Under the pieces are notes generated by a model, which was given only the letters and a program-made list of their open reading frames with translations, did no database searches and was not told the DNA's origin. A stretch of DNA of 64,000 nucleotides from Sutcliffiella halmapala (GTDB lineage: Bacteria > Bacillota > Bacilli > Bacillales > Bacillaceae_I): assembly GCF_002019665.1 (NCBI RefSeq), contig NZ_KV917375.1:2361175-2425174 (forward strand), in the 5' to 3' direction. The position numbers and the translations under genes were made by a program. Below are positions 1-8,184 of the stretch, piece after piece. The first letter of the stretch is position 1, and every line of letters begins with the position of its first letter.

Positions 1-327
1 GCAGATCATCCAATAGATTTGTATGATACGGTGGACCATGCGCATGCTGAAATATTTGACGTGATTTTGCAAACCTTTGCTTACCCAGCTACTATTGTTA
101 TTGCGTTGTATTTTTATTCGAGATTTAAACCGAATAATTCTCTCTATATTCTTCTTTGGGGAATAATCTTAACTATATTGGAAAGGTTCTCCTTACTTTT
201 TAACTTATTTCAATATAAGGAATGGACTCTTTTTTACTCCTTCATTTTTTACATACTTATTATGGTGTGTAATATCATTTTCTTTAATAAAGTACGGAAT
301 TACATTAGAAGAAGGAGAAAATCGTAA
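1..327 (+). CDS. C-terminal part of a small multi-pass membrane protein (possibly CBO0543 family)
   Basis: The reading frame is open to the left edge of the window, so the start lies outside and about 108 residues are visible. The visible part has roughly three hydrophobic segments and ends in a very basic tail (RNYIRRRRKS), as expected for a small integral membrane protein with a cytoplasmic C-terminus. The pattern of a glutamate-arginine pair followed by an aromatic stretch with a Lys-Glu-Trp motif recalls the CBO0543 family of clostridial and bacillar membrane proteins, but this is from memory and weak. No function can be assigned. A start at the TTG at 19 is possible but unlikely because the frame continues upstream. 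Confidence 0.55.
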   Translation, partial: ADHPIDLYDTVDHAHAEIFDVILQTFAYPATIVIALYFYSRFKPNNSLYILLWGIILTILERFSLLFNLFQYKEWTLFYSFIFYILIMVCNIIFFNKVRNYIRRRRKS

Positions 328-439
328 CTTGCTCAGTAGCGAAAAATAAAACGAAACAAATTTTTCTTTTACTTTTACCTCACATAAGTAGTTTTAGGAA
401 TGGGGAAGATAAAGTAAAACAAAAATCAGGTGGACTCTA

Positions 440-1363
440 ATGAAAATACTTTGTATAGATGGTGGTGGCATTCGTGGCGTGTTTGCAGTAGCCATTTTAC
501 AAGCTATCGAAAATGAATATAAAAAACCAATCGGTGATCTATTTGATATGGTAGCAGGTACAAGTACAGGATCAATTATCGCCTCCTCTGTCAGTATAAA
601 AGTAGAAATGACATCAGTATTAAAGAATTATAAAGAGTTTGGTGGGAAGATTTTCGACAGACAAGCAAAAGTTGGTCTTTTTAAAAGTATTTACAGTGAT
701 AAATATTTACGTCGTTTTTTTCATCAGGCATTTGGAGAACGCTCCCTTGCTGATGTCACAAAGCCTTTGTTGATTCCTGCTGTGGACGTAACACATGGGC
801 GTCCATTTGTTCATCGATCTAATTATGGTAATAAAGATACTAAGGATTTAACAATCAAGCTTTGGGATGCGGTGTTATCCTCCTGTTCAGCACCTGTCTA
901 TTTTCCCCCAAACAATATTAATAACCACTATTTATCGATAGATGGTGGATTGTGGGCAAATAACCCTTCATTAGTATGTCTAACCGAAGCATTAGAATAT
1001 TTCAAAGTTGATTTAAAGGAAATGAAGATACTGTCAATCGGAACAGGATTACAAAAGATTGATTTCACAATCCAAAAAAATAAATATTGGGGAGTGAAAC
1101 AGTGGCTTCCATTTCAGTTGCCATTTATGAAAGTAACGCCAAAACTACTTGATTTAGCCTTGCAATTGTCTTCTGAGTCGGTAAGCTATCAATGTCAACA
1201 TTTGCTTGGAGATAATTATCTGCGCTTAAACAAAGAACTTGGAGAAGAGGTTCCCTTTGACGACATTACATGTATGGAAGACCTAATTCAATTAGGAAGA
1301 GTAGTTTTTGATGAGCGAAAAGAAGAGATAAGTTCATTTTTGAATATAGAACCAAACAGATAA
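440..1363 (+). CDS. Patatin-like phospholipase
   Basis: A 307-residue stand-alone patatin-domain protein, predicted to be a cytosolic acyl hydrolase acting on phospholipids or other acyl esters. All hallmarks are visible: the oxyanion-hole motif DGGGIRG at residues 7-13, the nucleophile elbow GTSTG at 40-44 (Ser42), and the catalytic Asp in IDGGLWANNP (Asp168). There is no signal peptide and no extra domain. A ribosome site AGGTGG lies 6-7 bases before the ATG. It stands alone, with a repeat element behind it. Patatin proteins of this size also occur as CBASS effectors (CapV), but no nucleotidyltransferase or other CBASS partner is nearby, so a housekeeping or unknown lipase role is more likely. 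Confidence 0.88.
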   Translation: MKILCIDGGGIRGVFAVAILQAIENEYKKPIGDLFDMVAGTSTGSIIASSVSIKVEMTSVLKNYKEFGGKIFDRQAKVGLFKSIYSDKYLRRFFHQAFGERSLADVTKPLLIPAVDVTHGRPFVHRSNYGNKDTKDLTIKLWDAVLSSCSAPVYFPPNNINNHYLSIDGGLWANNPSLVCLTEALEYFKVDLKEMKILSIGTGLQKIDFTIQKNKYWGVKQWLPFQLPFMKVTPKLLDLALQLSSESVSYQCQHLLGDNYLRLNKELGEEVPFDDITCMEDLIQLGRVVFDERKEEISSFLNIEPNR

Positions 1364-1402
1364 TTGTTTTTTTCACAAAAGGAAAGGGTACTATAAAAAT
1401 AA

Positions 1403-1587
1403 TTGGCTCTGTTAAAGGACAGTGTTGATTTTTAGGTCCCTAGCTGTTGATTGGAGCACAAGGCGAAGACTCCTGCGGGAGGTAGCGTTTTGTGGAGACC
1501 CCACAGGCAAAGCCGAGGAGGCTCTCCTAAGCCCCGCGGAAAGCGAAGCCTAGTGCGGAAATCAACAGCGGTGTTTAATAGAGCCAA
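1403..1587 (+). repeat. Intergenic repeat copy R1, MITE-like, with terminal inverted repeats
   Basis: About 185 bp bounded by imperfect inverted repeats TTGGCTCTGTTAAA (1403-1416) and TTTAATAGAGCCAA (1574-1587). Inside is a GC-rich core with the pieces ACTCCTGCGGGA, GAGACCCCACAGGC, GCCGAGGAGGCTC and GCGGAAAGCGAA, itself bordered by GCTGTTGATT and AATCAACAGC. The same core recurs in this window near 2.6, 48.6/50.6 and 62.4 kb. It contains no gene and could fold into a long hairpin. It fills most of the gap between the patatin gene and speD. Confidence 0.85.
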
Positions 1588-1646
1588 ATAATTAAAAGAT
1601 TTCTGTAGAAATGGAGTACAAAAATCTGTACAAGGGGGATCTTAAG

Positions 1647-2474
1647 ATGGAAGTTACACCAGAGCAACGGATTACACTTCATGAATTCAATAACCTAACG
1701 AAATCATTAAGCTTTAATATGTACGATGTGTGTTATACAAAAACAAAAGAAGAACGCGAGGCATATATCGATTATATTGATGAGCAATATAATGCAGAAC
1801 GATTGACAAAAATTTTAACGAATGTTGCTGAATTAATAGGAGCGCATGTGTTAAATGTCGCTAAACAAGATTATGTACCACAGGGAGCAAGTGTAACCGT
1901 TCTAGTATCAGAAGGGCCAGTAGTAGAGGTACCAACTGGAACTTATGAAGAATCACCTGGGCCACTACCAGATTCCGTTGTGTGCCAGCTAGATAAAAGT
2001 CACATCACCGTGCATACTTATCCTGAATATCATCCGGTAGAAGGAATTAGTACGTTTCGTGCGGATATAGACGTTTCTACTTGTGGCGAAATTTCACCAC
2101 TAAAAGCATTAAATTACTTAATTCATTCCTTTGAAACAGATATTATGACAATGGATTATCGGGTTCGCGGCTTCACCCGTGATATAAACGGAAACAAGCT
2201 ATTTATTGACCACGATATTAACTCTATCCAAAACTACATACCAGATGAAGTGAAAAGTCTCTATGATATGATTGATGTGAATATATATCAAGAGAATATC
2301 TTTCATACCAAATGTAGGCTAAAAGAATTTGACTTAAACAACTACCTATTTGGATTTTCAAAAGATTCCCTTGAAGATAAAGAACGCTATGAAATTACAG
2401 AAAAGCTAACAACAGAAATGGACGAAATATTTTATGGAAAGAATATTAACTTCGGCTACAAAGATAAAGATTAA
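1647..2474 (+). CDS. speD: S-adenosylmethionine decarboxylase proenzyme, long E. coli type
   Basis: Pyruvoyl enzyme that decarboxylates S-adenosylmethionine to give the aminopropyl donor for spermidine synthesis. The 275-residue product matches the long enterobacterial SpeD pattern: [12 protein letters not shown] around the self-cleavage site (Lys117-Ser118, Ser118 becoming the pyruvoyl group), then [36 protein letters not shown] and DVNVYQENIFH-like sequence. This is not the short (about 125 aa) SpeH form of B. subtilis. The ATG at 1647 is preceded by AAGGGGG with 8-base spacing; an in-frame upstream start at 1611 lacks such a site. No speE is adjacent. Its closeness to the petrobactin operon is notable because petrobactin is built on spermidine. 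Confidence 0.93.
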   Translation: MEVTPEQRITLHEFNNLTKSLSFNMYDVCYTKTKEEREAYIDYIDEQYNAERLTKILTNVAELIGAHVLNVAKQDYVPQGASVTVLVSEGPVVEVPTGTYEESPGPLPDSVVCQLDKSHITVHTYPEYHPVEGISTFRADIDVSTCGEISPLKALNYLIHSFETDIMTMDYRVRGFTRDINGNKLFIDHDINSIQNYIPDEVKSLYDMIDVNIYQENIFHTKCRLKEFDLNNYLFGFSKDSLEDKERYEITEKLTTEMDEIFYGKNINFGYKDKD

Positions 2475-2479
2475 CCCCC

Positions 2480-2506
2480 AAAGCAGTCATCGCACTGCTT
2501 TTTTAT
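2480..2506 (+). terminator. Rho-independent terminator of speD
   Basis: Stem AAAGCAGT / ACTGCTTT with a short loop, followed directly by a run of T, five bases after the speD stop. Confidence 0.85.
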
Positions 2507-2574
2507 TTTGAACCCTGCTAAAACTTGTAATCATCAGTGAGTATAACAGGTCATCCTAATTTTTAGAATAGATA

Positions 2575-2816
2575 CCTATGCAAAGAAATTCGCATCATAG
2601 ATGATGAAATGAAAAAGTGGACGATTAAATATCCCCGCCTCCCCTGTAGATTGTAGTGCAAGGCGAGAGACTCCTGCGGGAATGCGAGTCGAAGGGAGAC
2701 CCCACAGGCGCAAGCTTGCGCCGAGGAGGCTCCCAAGACCGCCCGCGGAAAGCGAACGCCTGGCACGGAAATCTACAGGGCGTTCAAATGGGTCACCTTA
2801 TAATTACAGGGTAGCT
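2575..2816 (+). repeat. Intergenic repeat copy R2
   Basis: Full-length copy of the GC-rich repeat. The core (about 2630-2786) is bordered by CCTGTAGATT and AATCTACAGG and contains ACTCCTGCGGGAA, GAGACCCCACAGGCGC, GCGCCGAGGAGGCTCCC and GCCCGCGGAAAGCGAA. The outer arms (GATGATGAA... on the left, GGGTCACC...CAGGGTAG on the right) match those of R3 (26.2 kb) and R4 (48.6/50.6 kb) rather than R1. R1 and R2 lie in the same orientation on either side of speD. An open reading frame on the minus strand through this copy is not a gene. Confidence 0.82.
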
Positions 2817-2875
2817 ATTTAATAGAGACCTTCACCTATTTCGAACTTGAATTACATTATCTTACTATTTAACTA

Positions 2876-2905
2876 TTGAAACTGATAATCATTATCATAT
2901 ATAAT
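2876..2905 (+). promoter_or_regulatory. Sigma-A promoter with embedded Fur box, upstream of the AraC-type regulator
   Basis: TTGAAA (2876-2881) and TATAAT (2900-2905) are 18 bases apart. The spacer contains the perfect 15-base Fur palindrome TGATAATCATTATCA at 2883-2897, so Fur binding would block RNA polymerase directly. This predicts that the regulator downstream is made only under iron limitation. Confidence 0.88.
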
Positions 2906-2942
2906 AAGTGTTTAATAGCAACCAAAGAAAAGGTGATCCTAA

Positions 2943-4448
2943 ATGAAGAACATCCATATTTCGTCATCAACACTTGAAGAAGGCGAAAAATGTTCCATCC
3001 AACAAACTTTATTATACATAGCAGCCGGAACAGGGGAACTATTTTCTACTAGAAACAGTGTAAGTCGTGCACTAAAAGCTGGAAAAAGTATTTGGGTAGA
3101 AGAAGCTACTCTCCTCTCAACATCCAAAGAGTTTTTGAAAGTATATACCATAGCTTTCCCATCAACAATAAATTTAACTAAGACATCATTAGCATATATC
3201 GATCCTAATAAAATGGAACATCTGGTAGAGGAACTGCTTTTTTTACAGGATAATACAACATTCTCAGGGCAATGTAGGTTTCAAGCTAAAATTTGGAGTT
3301 TCTTGGCTACGCTCACCGATATCCAAGAAATAGATGATATAGAAGAAACAATTCAATACTTAGATCAAAACATAACAAGAAATTTAACTGTCTCAGAATT
3401 AGCAACTATGGCCAGAATGACCCCGACTTCTTTTTCAAGAGCTTTTAAAAAGAAAACTGGTCTCACACCGAAGGAATATGTCGTAGAAAAAAGAATGAAA
3501 AGAGCAAAGGAGCTCATCATTCAACATAAAGGAATGACATTGAAGGATATAGCCTATCAGCTTGGTATTCAAGATGAATTTTATTTTAGTAGAATGTTTA
3601 AAAAGAGAGTGGGGGTTGCCCCAAGTATTTATGTGAAGCGCGCGAAGGAACGTGTAGCAATTGTTAGTCAGATATTTTTACAGGACCATCTTCTGGCACT
3701 TGGTGTGCAGCCTGTCGCTGCCCCAATGTATCCATCTGTATTTCCCGCATCAAATGGGGTGCCGTCTTATATGGAAAAGGAATTGGAAGGGACACTCCTT
3801 TTAAATGCCGAAAAAGCATTTGATCCAAAAGAAATATTACAAACAAAGCCGGATAGTATAATTAAAACATTCCTTCATCATGGGGAAGAACAGTCATTGT
3901 CATGGGAAAATAGAGAAGATGTTTACTCTCTAAGCTTGCAACGTTCTTGGCAAGATTACTTAGAAGATATTTCTTCCTTAGTAGGGAAGGAAGAAAAGGT
4001 AAAACAAATTAAGCTAGAAATACAGAAATTAGAAAATGAAGCCAAGGAAAAGTTATGTCCGATTACAAGACTTGGTGGATGGGCAGTGATATGGGTTCGA
4101 CCTGAAGAAATTCGATTATACGGCTATTCCGATCATGCTTGTTTAGATCTTTTATTTCAAACATTAGGCTTCGAACCTCATCCTGGTTTGCCGAAAAGTG
4201 GTTATCGAGTCATTACTCCAATGGAATTGGCTATTTTAAACCCAGACAAATTACTAATACTCTGGAGTAAAAAAGTCGATATTGGCAGATTGATGAATTC
4301 TGCAACATGGAGCCAATTAAAAGCAGTGCAAAATAAAGAAGTATATATCCCTGATAGTACAGAGTGGGACCCGTGGGGACCGCTTGGTAGAAAATATATG
4401 ATTCAAAACTTAGTTAGCTTTTTCCAACAATCTGACAAATTAGCGTGA
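2943..4448 (+). CDS. AraC-family regulator fused to a siderophore-binding-protein-like domain (Btr-like)
   Basis: A 501-residue protein with three parts: an N-terminal sensor-like region (about 1-130), a double helix-turn-helix AraC/XylS domain (about 135-237, containing LTVSELATMARMTPTSFSRAF and MTLKDIAYQLGIQDEFYFSRMF-type helices), and a C-terminal region (about 245-500) resembling periplasmic Fe3+-siderophore-binding proteins. This architecture is that of B. subtilis Btr, which activates feuABC when it binds bacillibactin. Here the gene directly precedes asbABCDEF in the same orientation and has its own Fur-controlled promoter, so the inferred job is activation of asb by petrobactin or a related catecholate. 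The ligand is inferred, not seen. Confidence 0.88.
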   Translation: MKNIHISSSTLEEGEKCSIQQTLLYIAAGTGELFSTRNSVSRALKAGKSIWVEEATLLSTSKEFLKVYTIAFPSTINLTKTSLAYIDPNKMEHLVEELLFLQDNTTFSGQCRFQAKIWSFLATLTDIQEIDDIEETIQYLDQNITRNLTVSELATMARMTPTSFSRAFKKKTGLTPKEYVVEKRMKRAKELIIQHKGMTLKDIAYQLGIQDEFYFSRMFKKRVGVAPSIYVKRAKERVAIVSQIFLQDHLLALGVQPVAAPMYPSVFPASNGVPSYMEKELEGTLLLNAEKAFDPKEILQTKPDSIIKTFLHHGEEQSLSWENREDVYSLSLQRSWQDYLEDISSLVGKEEKVKQIKLEIQKLENEAKEKLCPITRLGGWAVIWVRPEEIRLYGYSDHACLDLLFQTLGFEPHPGLPKSGYRVITPMELAILNPDKLLILWSKKVDIGRLMNSATWSQLKAVQNKEVYIPDSTEWDPWGPLGRKYMIQNLVSFFQQSDKLA

Positions 4449-4454
4449 ACAATA

Positions 4455-4502
4455 GAACCCTTTGAGCATTAGGACTAAATAACCAATTTGCTCAAAGGGT
4501 TC
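4455..4502 (+). terminator. Terminator-like hairpin behind the AraC-type gene
   Basis: Perfect 14-base stem GAACCCTTTGAGCA / TGCTCAAAGGGTTC with a 20-base loop, just after the stop codon. The T-run behind it is weak, so termination may be partial. Confidence 0.65.
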
Positions 4503-4546
4503 ATTTGTCCATGCGATATGACAAAAAAGGTCATGTTCATATTATT

Positions 4547-4561
4547 TGATAATGGTTATCA
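4547..4561 (+). promoter_or_regulatory. Fur box 1 of the asb promoter region
   Basis: TGATAATGGTTATCA matches the Fur palindrome TGATAATCATTATCA at 13 of 15 positions. It lies about 100 bases before asbA. Upstream of it, CATG-containing half-sites at 4510 and 4532 are 22 bases apart, a spacing typical of AraC-type direct repeats, but their similarity is low. Confidence 0.75.
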
Positions 4562-4604
4562 TTGAGAATGAATTTCACTTAGGGTTCATTTATTTTTTTG
4601 TTAT

Positions 4605-4627
4605 TCATTGATAATCATTATCAATGA
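4605..4627 (+). promoter_or_regulatory. Fur box 2 of the asb promoter region
   Basis: A near-perfect 23-base palindrome centred on TGATAATCATTATCA (4609-4623), 32 bases before the asbA start. Together with the site at 4547-4561 it indicates iron repression of the petrobactin operon. Confidence 0.88.
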
Positions 4628-4658
4628 AAGTGGAGATTTTAGGAGAAAGGGTGGGAAC

Positions 4659-6488
4659 ATGCGGCATTCCGCTAAACAGATTGCAGAAAATGCTTCTTTT
4701 CAGGCGTTTTTAAATAGTTACATAAGGGAAGTAAATGGCGCTCACTGGATAAAGAAAGAGAAATGGTATAGAGAACAACGACCTTCTGTAATCCTAATGG
4801 GCAACGACATAGTAGAACTAAACCTTCCTCACCAAAAATTAAAATTTGTGATAGAGGTCGAATATAAATCCTTGGTTGGAAGACATACTTTCGGTTTAGC
4901 ACTTAAAAATGACGAACAGCAACAAGATTGGGTAGAAGTGGAGCGACTGTTTGTCATGATTTCATTAATTCAGGAGCTCCATTTAATGGCAAAAGAGAAT
5001 GGTTGCCCTGAGCTCGCTTCTCATTATGATGAACTTCTCTTACGACTAATAGAGAGTTACCATTCCATGACTACCTATATTGAAAAAAGACAAGATGAAG
5101 CAAAAAGATTATATGCAGTTGATTGTACCTTTATTGAATCAGAGCAGTCATTGTTATTCGGACATTGGATGCATCCGACTCCAAAAAGCCGACAAGGAAT
5201 GGCTTCATGGCAACATGATCGTTATGCTCCTGAACTTTGTGGCAGTTTTCAGCTTCATTATTTCCGAATAGACTCAACCTACATAAAAGAAGCATCTATA
5301 TTAAAAGAAAAAGCAACAGAAATAATAAAGGAAATGGTGAAGGAGTCTGCCTCTAATTTAGAAACCAAATCAGGTACGCTCATTCCTATGCACCCACTAC
5401 AAGCTGAATGGTTGCTCCAACAGGAATACATTCAACAAGCGATGGATCAAGGTATAATCGAGAACTTAGGACTCCATGGTAGAACATATACAGCCACTTC
5501 GTCGGTACGAGCAGTGTACAATCCTTTGGAGAAATGGATGTTAAAGTTTTCTATTCCAGTAAAGGTTACAAACTCACTTCGAGTGAATAAACTTCATGAA
5601 TTAAAGGCTGGGGTAGTCATGGCCGAACTTTTACAAAAGATAGACTTTTTAGAGGAATATCCACAATTTCGAGTAGTAGATGATCCAGCATTTATGACTG
5701 TACAACTTCCTAATAGAGTGGAGACTGGTTTTGAACTAATCATTAGATCAAATCCGTTTCAAGCTGGGGATGATAAAGGGATAATATCTATAGCAGCGCT
5801 TGTACAAGATGCACTTCCTGGATACGATTCTATGCTAAAAAACATTATAAGAAAACTTTCATTTGAAACGGGAAGGCCGATAAAAGAAGTTAGCGTAACA
5901 TGGTTTAAACATTATTGGAATTGCGCAGTAGAACCAATGATTAGGCTTTATGATAAGCATGGAATGGCATTGGAGGCTCATCAGCAAAACAGTCTAGTAG
6001 ACATTTCGCTAGGCTATCCAACTGCTTACTATTTCCGCGATAACCAGGGCTATTATTTAGCTTCTTCTTATTACTCACACTTAGAAGGGTTTGGCGTAGA
6101 TTTGAGCCAAGCATCGGAATTATTTTATGAGGAGGATATGATTTCCAATCGTTTTTCTTATTATCTCTTTATCAATCACATTTTTTCGGTGATTCATCGT
6201 TTTGGAGTGGATGAATTGATTGAAGAAGAAGAATTAATAAATTGGATGATTCCCACATTAAGAAAGTTGGCAGAAGAGTTGACAGGAGCTGGAAAACAAT
6301 TCGTGCAAAGTGTTTTAGAGCAAGGACAATTAGCTTGCAAAGGTAACTTATTAACCCGCTTTCACGATGTTGATGAGTTAATGGCTGAATTAGAACAGGC
6401 AGTATACACATTCATTCCAAACCCAATACATCAAGTCTATCAAAAAGAGCGAAGGGAGAGAGAATATGCATCTGCTTTCCCATTGTAA
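4659..6488 (+). CDS. asbA: Petrobactin synthetase AsbA (NIS synthetase, IucA/IucC family)
   Basis: NRPS-independent siderophore synthetase that in Bacillus anthracis condenses citrate with spermidine using ATP, the first committed backbone step of petrobactin. The 609-residue product carries the family patterns PMHPLQAEW, a TYTATSSVRAVYNP-like ATP-site stretch, KVTNSLRVNK and the C-terminal EAHQQN motif, over the usual full length of about 600 residues. The start at 4659 follows AGGAGAAAGGGTGG; the longer in-frame start at 4608 would put the Fur box inside the coding region and is rejected. It overlaps asbB by 23 bases, so translation is probably coupled. Regulation is by Fur and probably by the upstream Btr-like protein. 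Confidence 0.93.
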   Translation: MRHSAKQIAENASFQAFLNSYIREVNGAHWIKKEKWYREQRPSVILMGNDIVELNLPHQKLKFVIEVEYKSLVGRHTFGLALKNDEQQQDWVEVERLFVMISLIQELHLMAKENGCPELASHYDELLLRLIESYHSMTTYIEKRQDEAKRLYAVDCTFIESEQSLLFGHWMHPTPKSRQGMASWQHDRYAPELCGSFQLHYFRIDSTYIKEASILKEKATEIIKEMVKESASNLETKSGTLIPMHPLQAEWLLQQEYIQQAMDQGIIENLGLHGRTYTATSSVRAVYNPLEKWMLKFSIPVKVTNSLRVNKLHELKAGVVMAELLQKIDFLEEYPQFRVVDDPAFMTVQLPNRVETGFELIIRSNPFQAGDDKGIISIAALVQDALPGYDSMLKNIIRKLSFETGRPIKEVSVTWFKHYWNCAVEPMIRLYDKHGMALEAHQQNSLVDISLGYPTAYYFRDNQGYYLASSYYSHLEGFGVDLSQASELFYEEDMISNRFSYYLFINHIFSVIHRFGVDELIEEEELINWMIPTLRKLAEELTGAGKQFVQSVLEQGQLACKGNLLTRFHDVDELMAELEQAVYTFIPNPIHQVYQKERREREYASAFPL

Positions 6489-8166
6489 AACTGAAGAGCG
6501 TGTAAAGAGACAGTTAGTAGAGGCGATTCTGTTTGAAAGGCTACTCCCTTTTGAGCTAATTGAGGAGAAGGAAAGTACAATATTTCTAATAAAAGGGCGA
6601 ACACATACCTTTCAATGTAAAGGTCGTATTACAGCATTTGATCGTTATCGAATAGTGGAGAGGAGTATTCTTAAAATCAATCAAGATGGCACGTCACAAG
6701 ATGTCTCTTTGAATCATTTGATTGAAGAATTGACCACTGATGGAAATATTAGATCAAAAGTGTTATTGGAATTACAGCAGACCATTCTTTTGAGTAAATG
6801 GAACGAAAGAAATGTGCCAATCCTTTCAACAAGAAGGGACCTTCCCTATGAAGAACTTGAATCTGCTATAACAGAAGGTCATCCTTACCACCCTTGTTAT
6901 AAAGCACGAACAGGCTTTACTTTGGCGGATCATGAAAATTACGGACCTGAAGCGAATTACTCCTTTCAGTTATGTTGGATTGCGATTCCAAGAACGACAG
7001 TTCGTTCTTCCTTTCCGAGCAACGAAATAGAATTTTGGAAAAAGGAATTAGGAGAAGAAACATATTCAATACTGATAAATCGTCTAAAGGAACAAGGGGG
7101 GGATTTTTCCATCCATACATTGTTCCCTGTTCATCCTTGGCAATGGAAGAATTTCATCCAGCAGCATACGTTGGATCTATCTATCCTATTTTTAGGATGT
7201 GTGGGAGATTCCTACCGGGCTACTCAATCAGTACGCACTTTGTGGAATGAAACAGACTTGAGAAAATCACATATAAAGCTTGCTATGAATATGGTGAACA
7301 CTTCTTCTTTACGAATTTTTGAACCGCATTCAGTATGTACAGCGCCAGAAATTTCTACTTGGCTTTGCCGTGTTCAAGAAACTGATCCCTTTTTACAAGA
7401 TAGACTAGTGTTATTACAAGAGTATGCAGGATCTATTGTCGATACTAAGTCTCCTACGATTCAAGGGCAGTTGGCGGTAATTTGGCGGGAAAGTGTTCGA
7501 GCAGTTTTAAAGCAAGGGGAAGAGGCAGTCCCGGTTAACGCCCTGTCCTTAATGGAACAAGATGGTAAACCATTCATCGACGATTGGTTGCAAAAATATG
7601 GAATAGAAAAGTGGCTCGTACAATTTATAGAAGTCGCTGTCTTACCTGTTTGGCATTTACTAATTGCACATGGTATTGGCGTAGAGGCCCATGCTCAAAA
7701 CATGGTGCTTTTGCACGAAGATGGTTGGCCGACACGATTAATACTTCGAGATTTTCATGAAAGTGTGGAATATACAGAGAGCTTTCTTTCTGCTCCAACT
7801 CTACTACCGGATTTTAATAGCTTGCATACTGATTATCTAAACGCTCCTAATGATAAATATTATTGGATGTCCTCAGTAGAAGCATTACGGGAGTTAGTAA
7901 TGGATACCTTGTTTGTCTTCCATTTAAGCGAGCTCTCTTATCTGTTAGAAATACACTATCACTACTTAGAGGAACGCTTCTGGAAACAAGTACAAGAAAT
8001 ACTTAACAAGCACCTACAAGCGTTTCCTGAACTTGTGGAGAGACATAAATTAGTACAGTCCGATAATTCAAAGATTGCAGTAGAATCATTATTTACAAAA
8101 AAAATAAAGCCGGGACAATCAGATTATCGTCATTTCATTCAAAATAGCTTACTTATAAATGATTAG
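6466..8166 (+). CDS. asbB: Petrobactin synthetase AsbB (NIS synthetase, IucA/IucC family)
   Basis: Second NRPS-independent synthetase of the operon, 566 residues, which in the characterised pathway completes amide formation between the citrate backbone and the second spermidine or dihydroxybenzoyl-spermidine arm. Visible family patterns are FPVHPWQWKNF, RATQSVRTLWN, KLAMNMVNTSSLR and EAHAQNMVL. It is slightly shorter than AsbA, as is usual for the family's variation. The ATG lies inside the end of asbA (23-base overlap) after GGGAGAGAG. It is paralogous to the preceding gene and shares its orientation and codon use. Confidence 0.92.
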   Translation: MHLLSHCKTEERVKRQLVEAILFERLLPFELIEEKESTIFLIKGRTHTFQCKGRITAFDRYRIVERSILKINQDGTSQDVSLNHLIEELTTDGNIRSKVLLELQQTILLSKWNERNVPILSTRRDLPYEELESAITEGHPYHPCYKARTGFTLADHENYGPEANYSFQLCWIAIPRTTVRSSFPSNEIEFWKKELGEETYSILINRLKEQGGDFSIHTLFPVHPWQWKNFIQQHTLDLSILFLGCVGDSYRATQSVRTLWNETDLRKSHIKLAMNMVNTSSLRIFEPHSVCTAPEISTWLCRVQETDPFLQDRLVLLQEYAGSIVDTKSPTIQGQLAVIWRESVRAVLKQGEEAVPVNALSLMEQDGKPFIDDWLQKYGIEKWLVQFIEVAVLPVWHLLIAHGIGVEAHAQNMVLLHEDGWPTRLILRDFHESVEYTESFLSAPTLLPDFNSLHTDYLNAPNDKYYWMSSVEALRELVMDTLFVFHLSELSYLLEIHYHYLEERFWKQVQEILNKHLQAFPELVERHKLVQSDNSKIAVESLFTKKIKPGQSDYRHFIQNSLLIND

Positions 8167-8184
8167 AAGGAGAGTGGCTAAAAA

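Noticed and set aside
440-1363. CBASS-type defence system based on the patatin-like protein
   Set aside because: No nucleotidyltransferase, ubiquitin-like or HORMA/TRIP13 partner genes are nearby; the lipase stands alone.
2563-2766. 67-codon frame on the minus strand through repeat R2
   Set aside because: It follows the GC-rich repeat, lacks a ribosome site, and similar frames occur in the other repeat copies; it is a by-product of the repeat.
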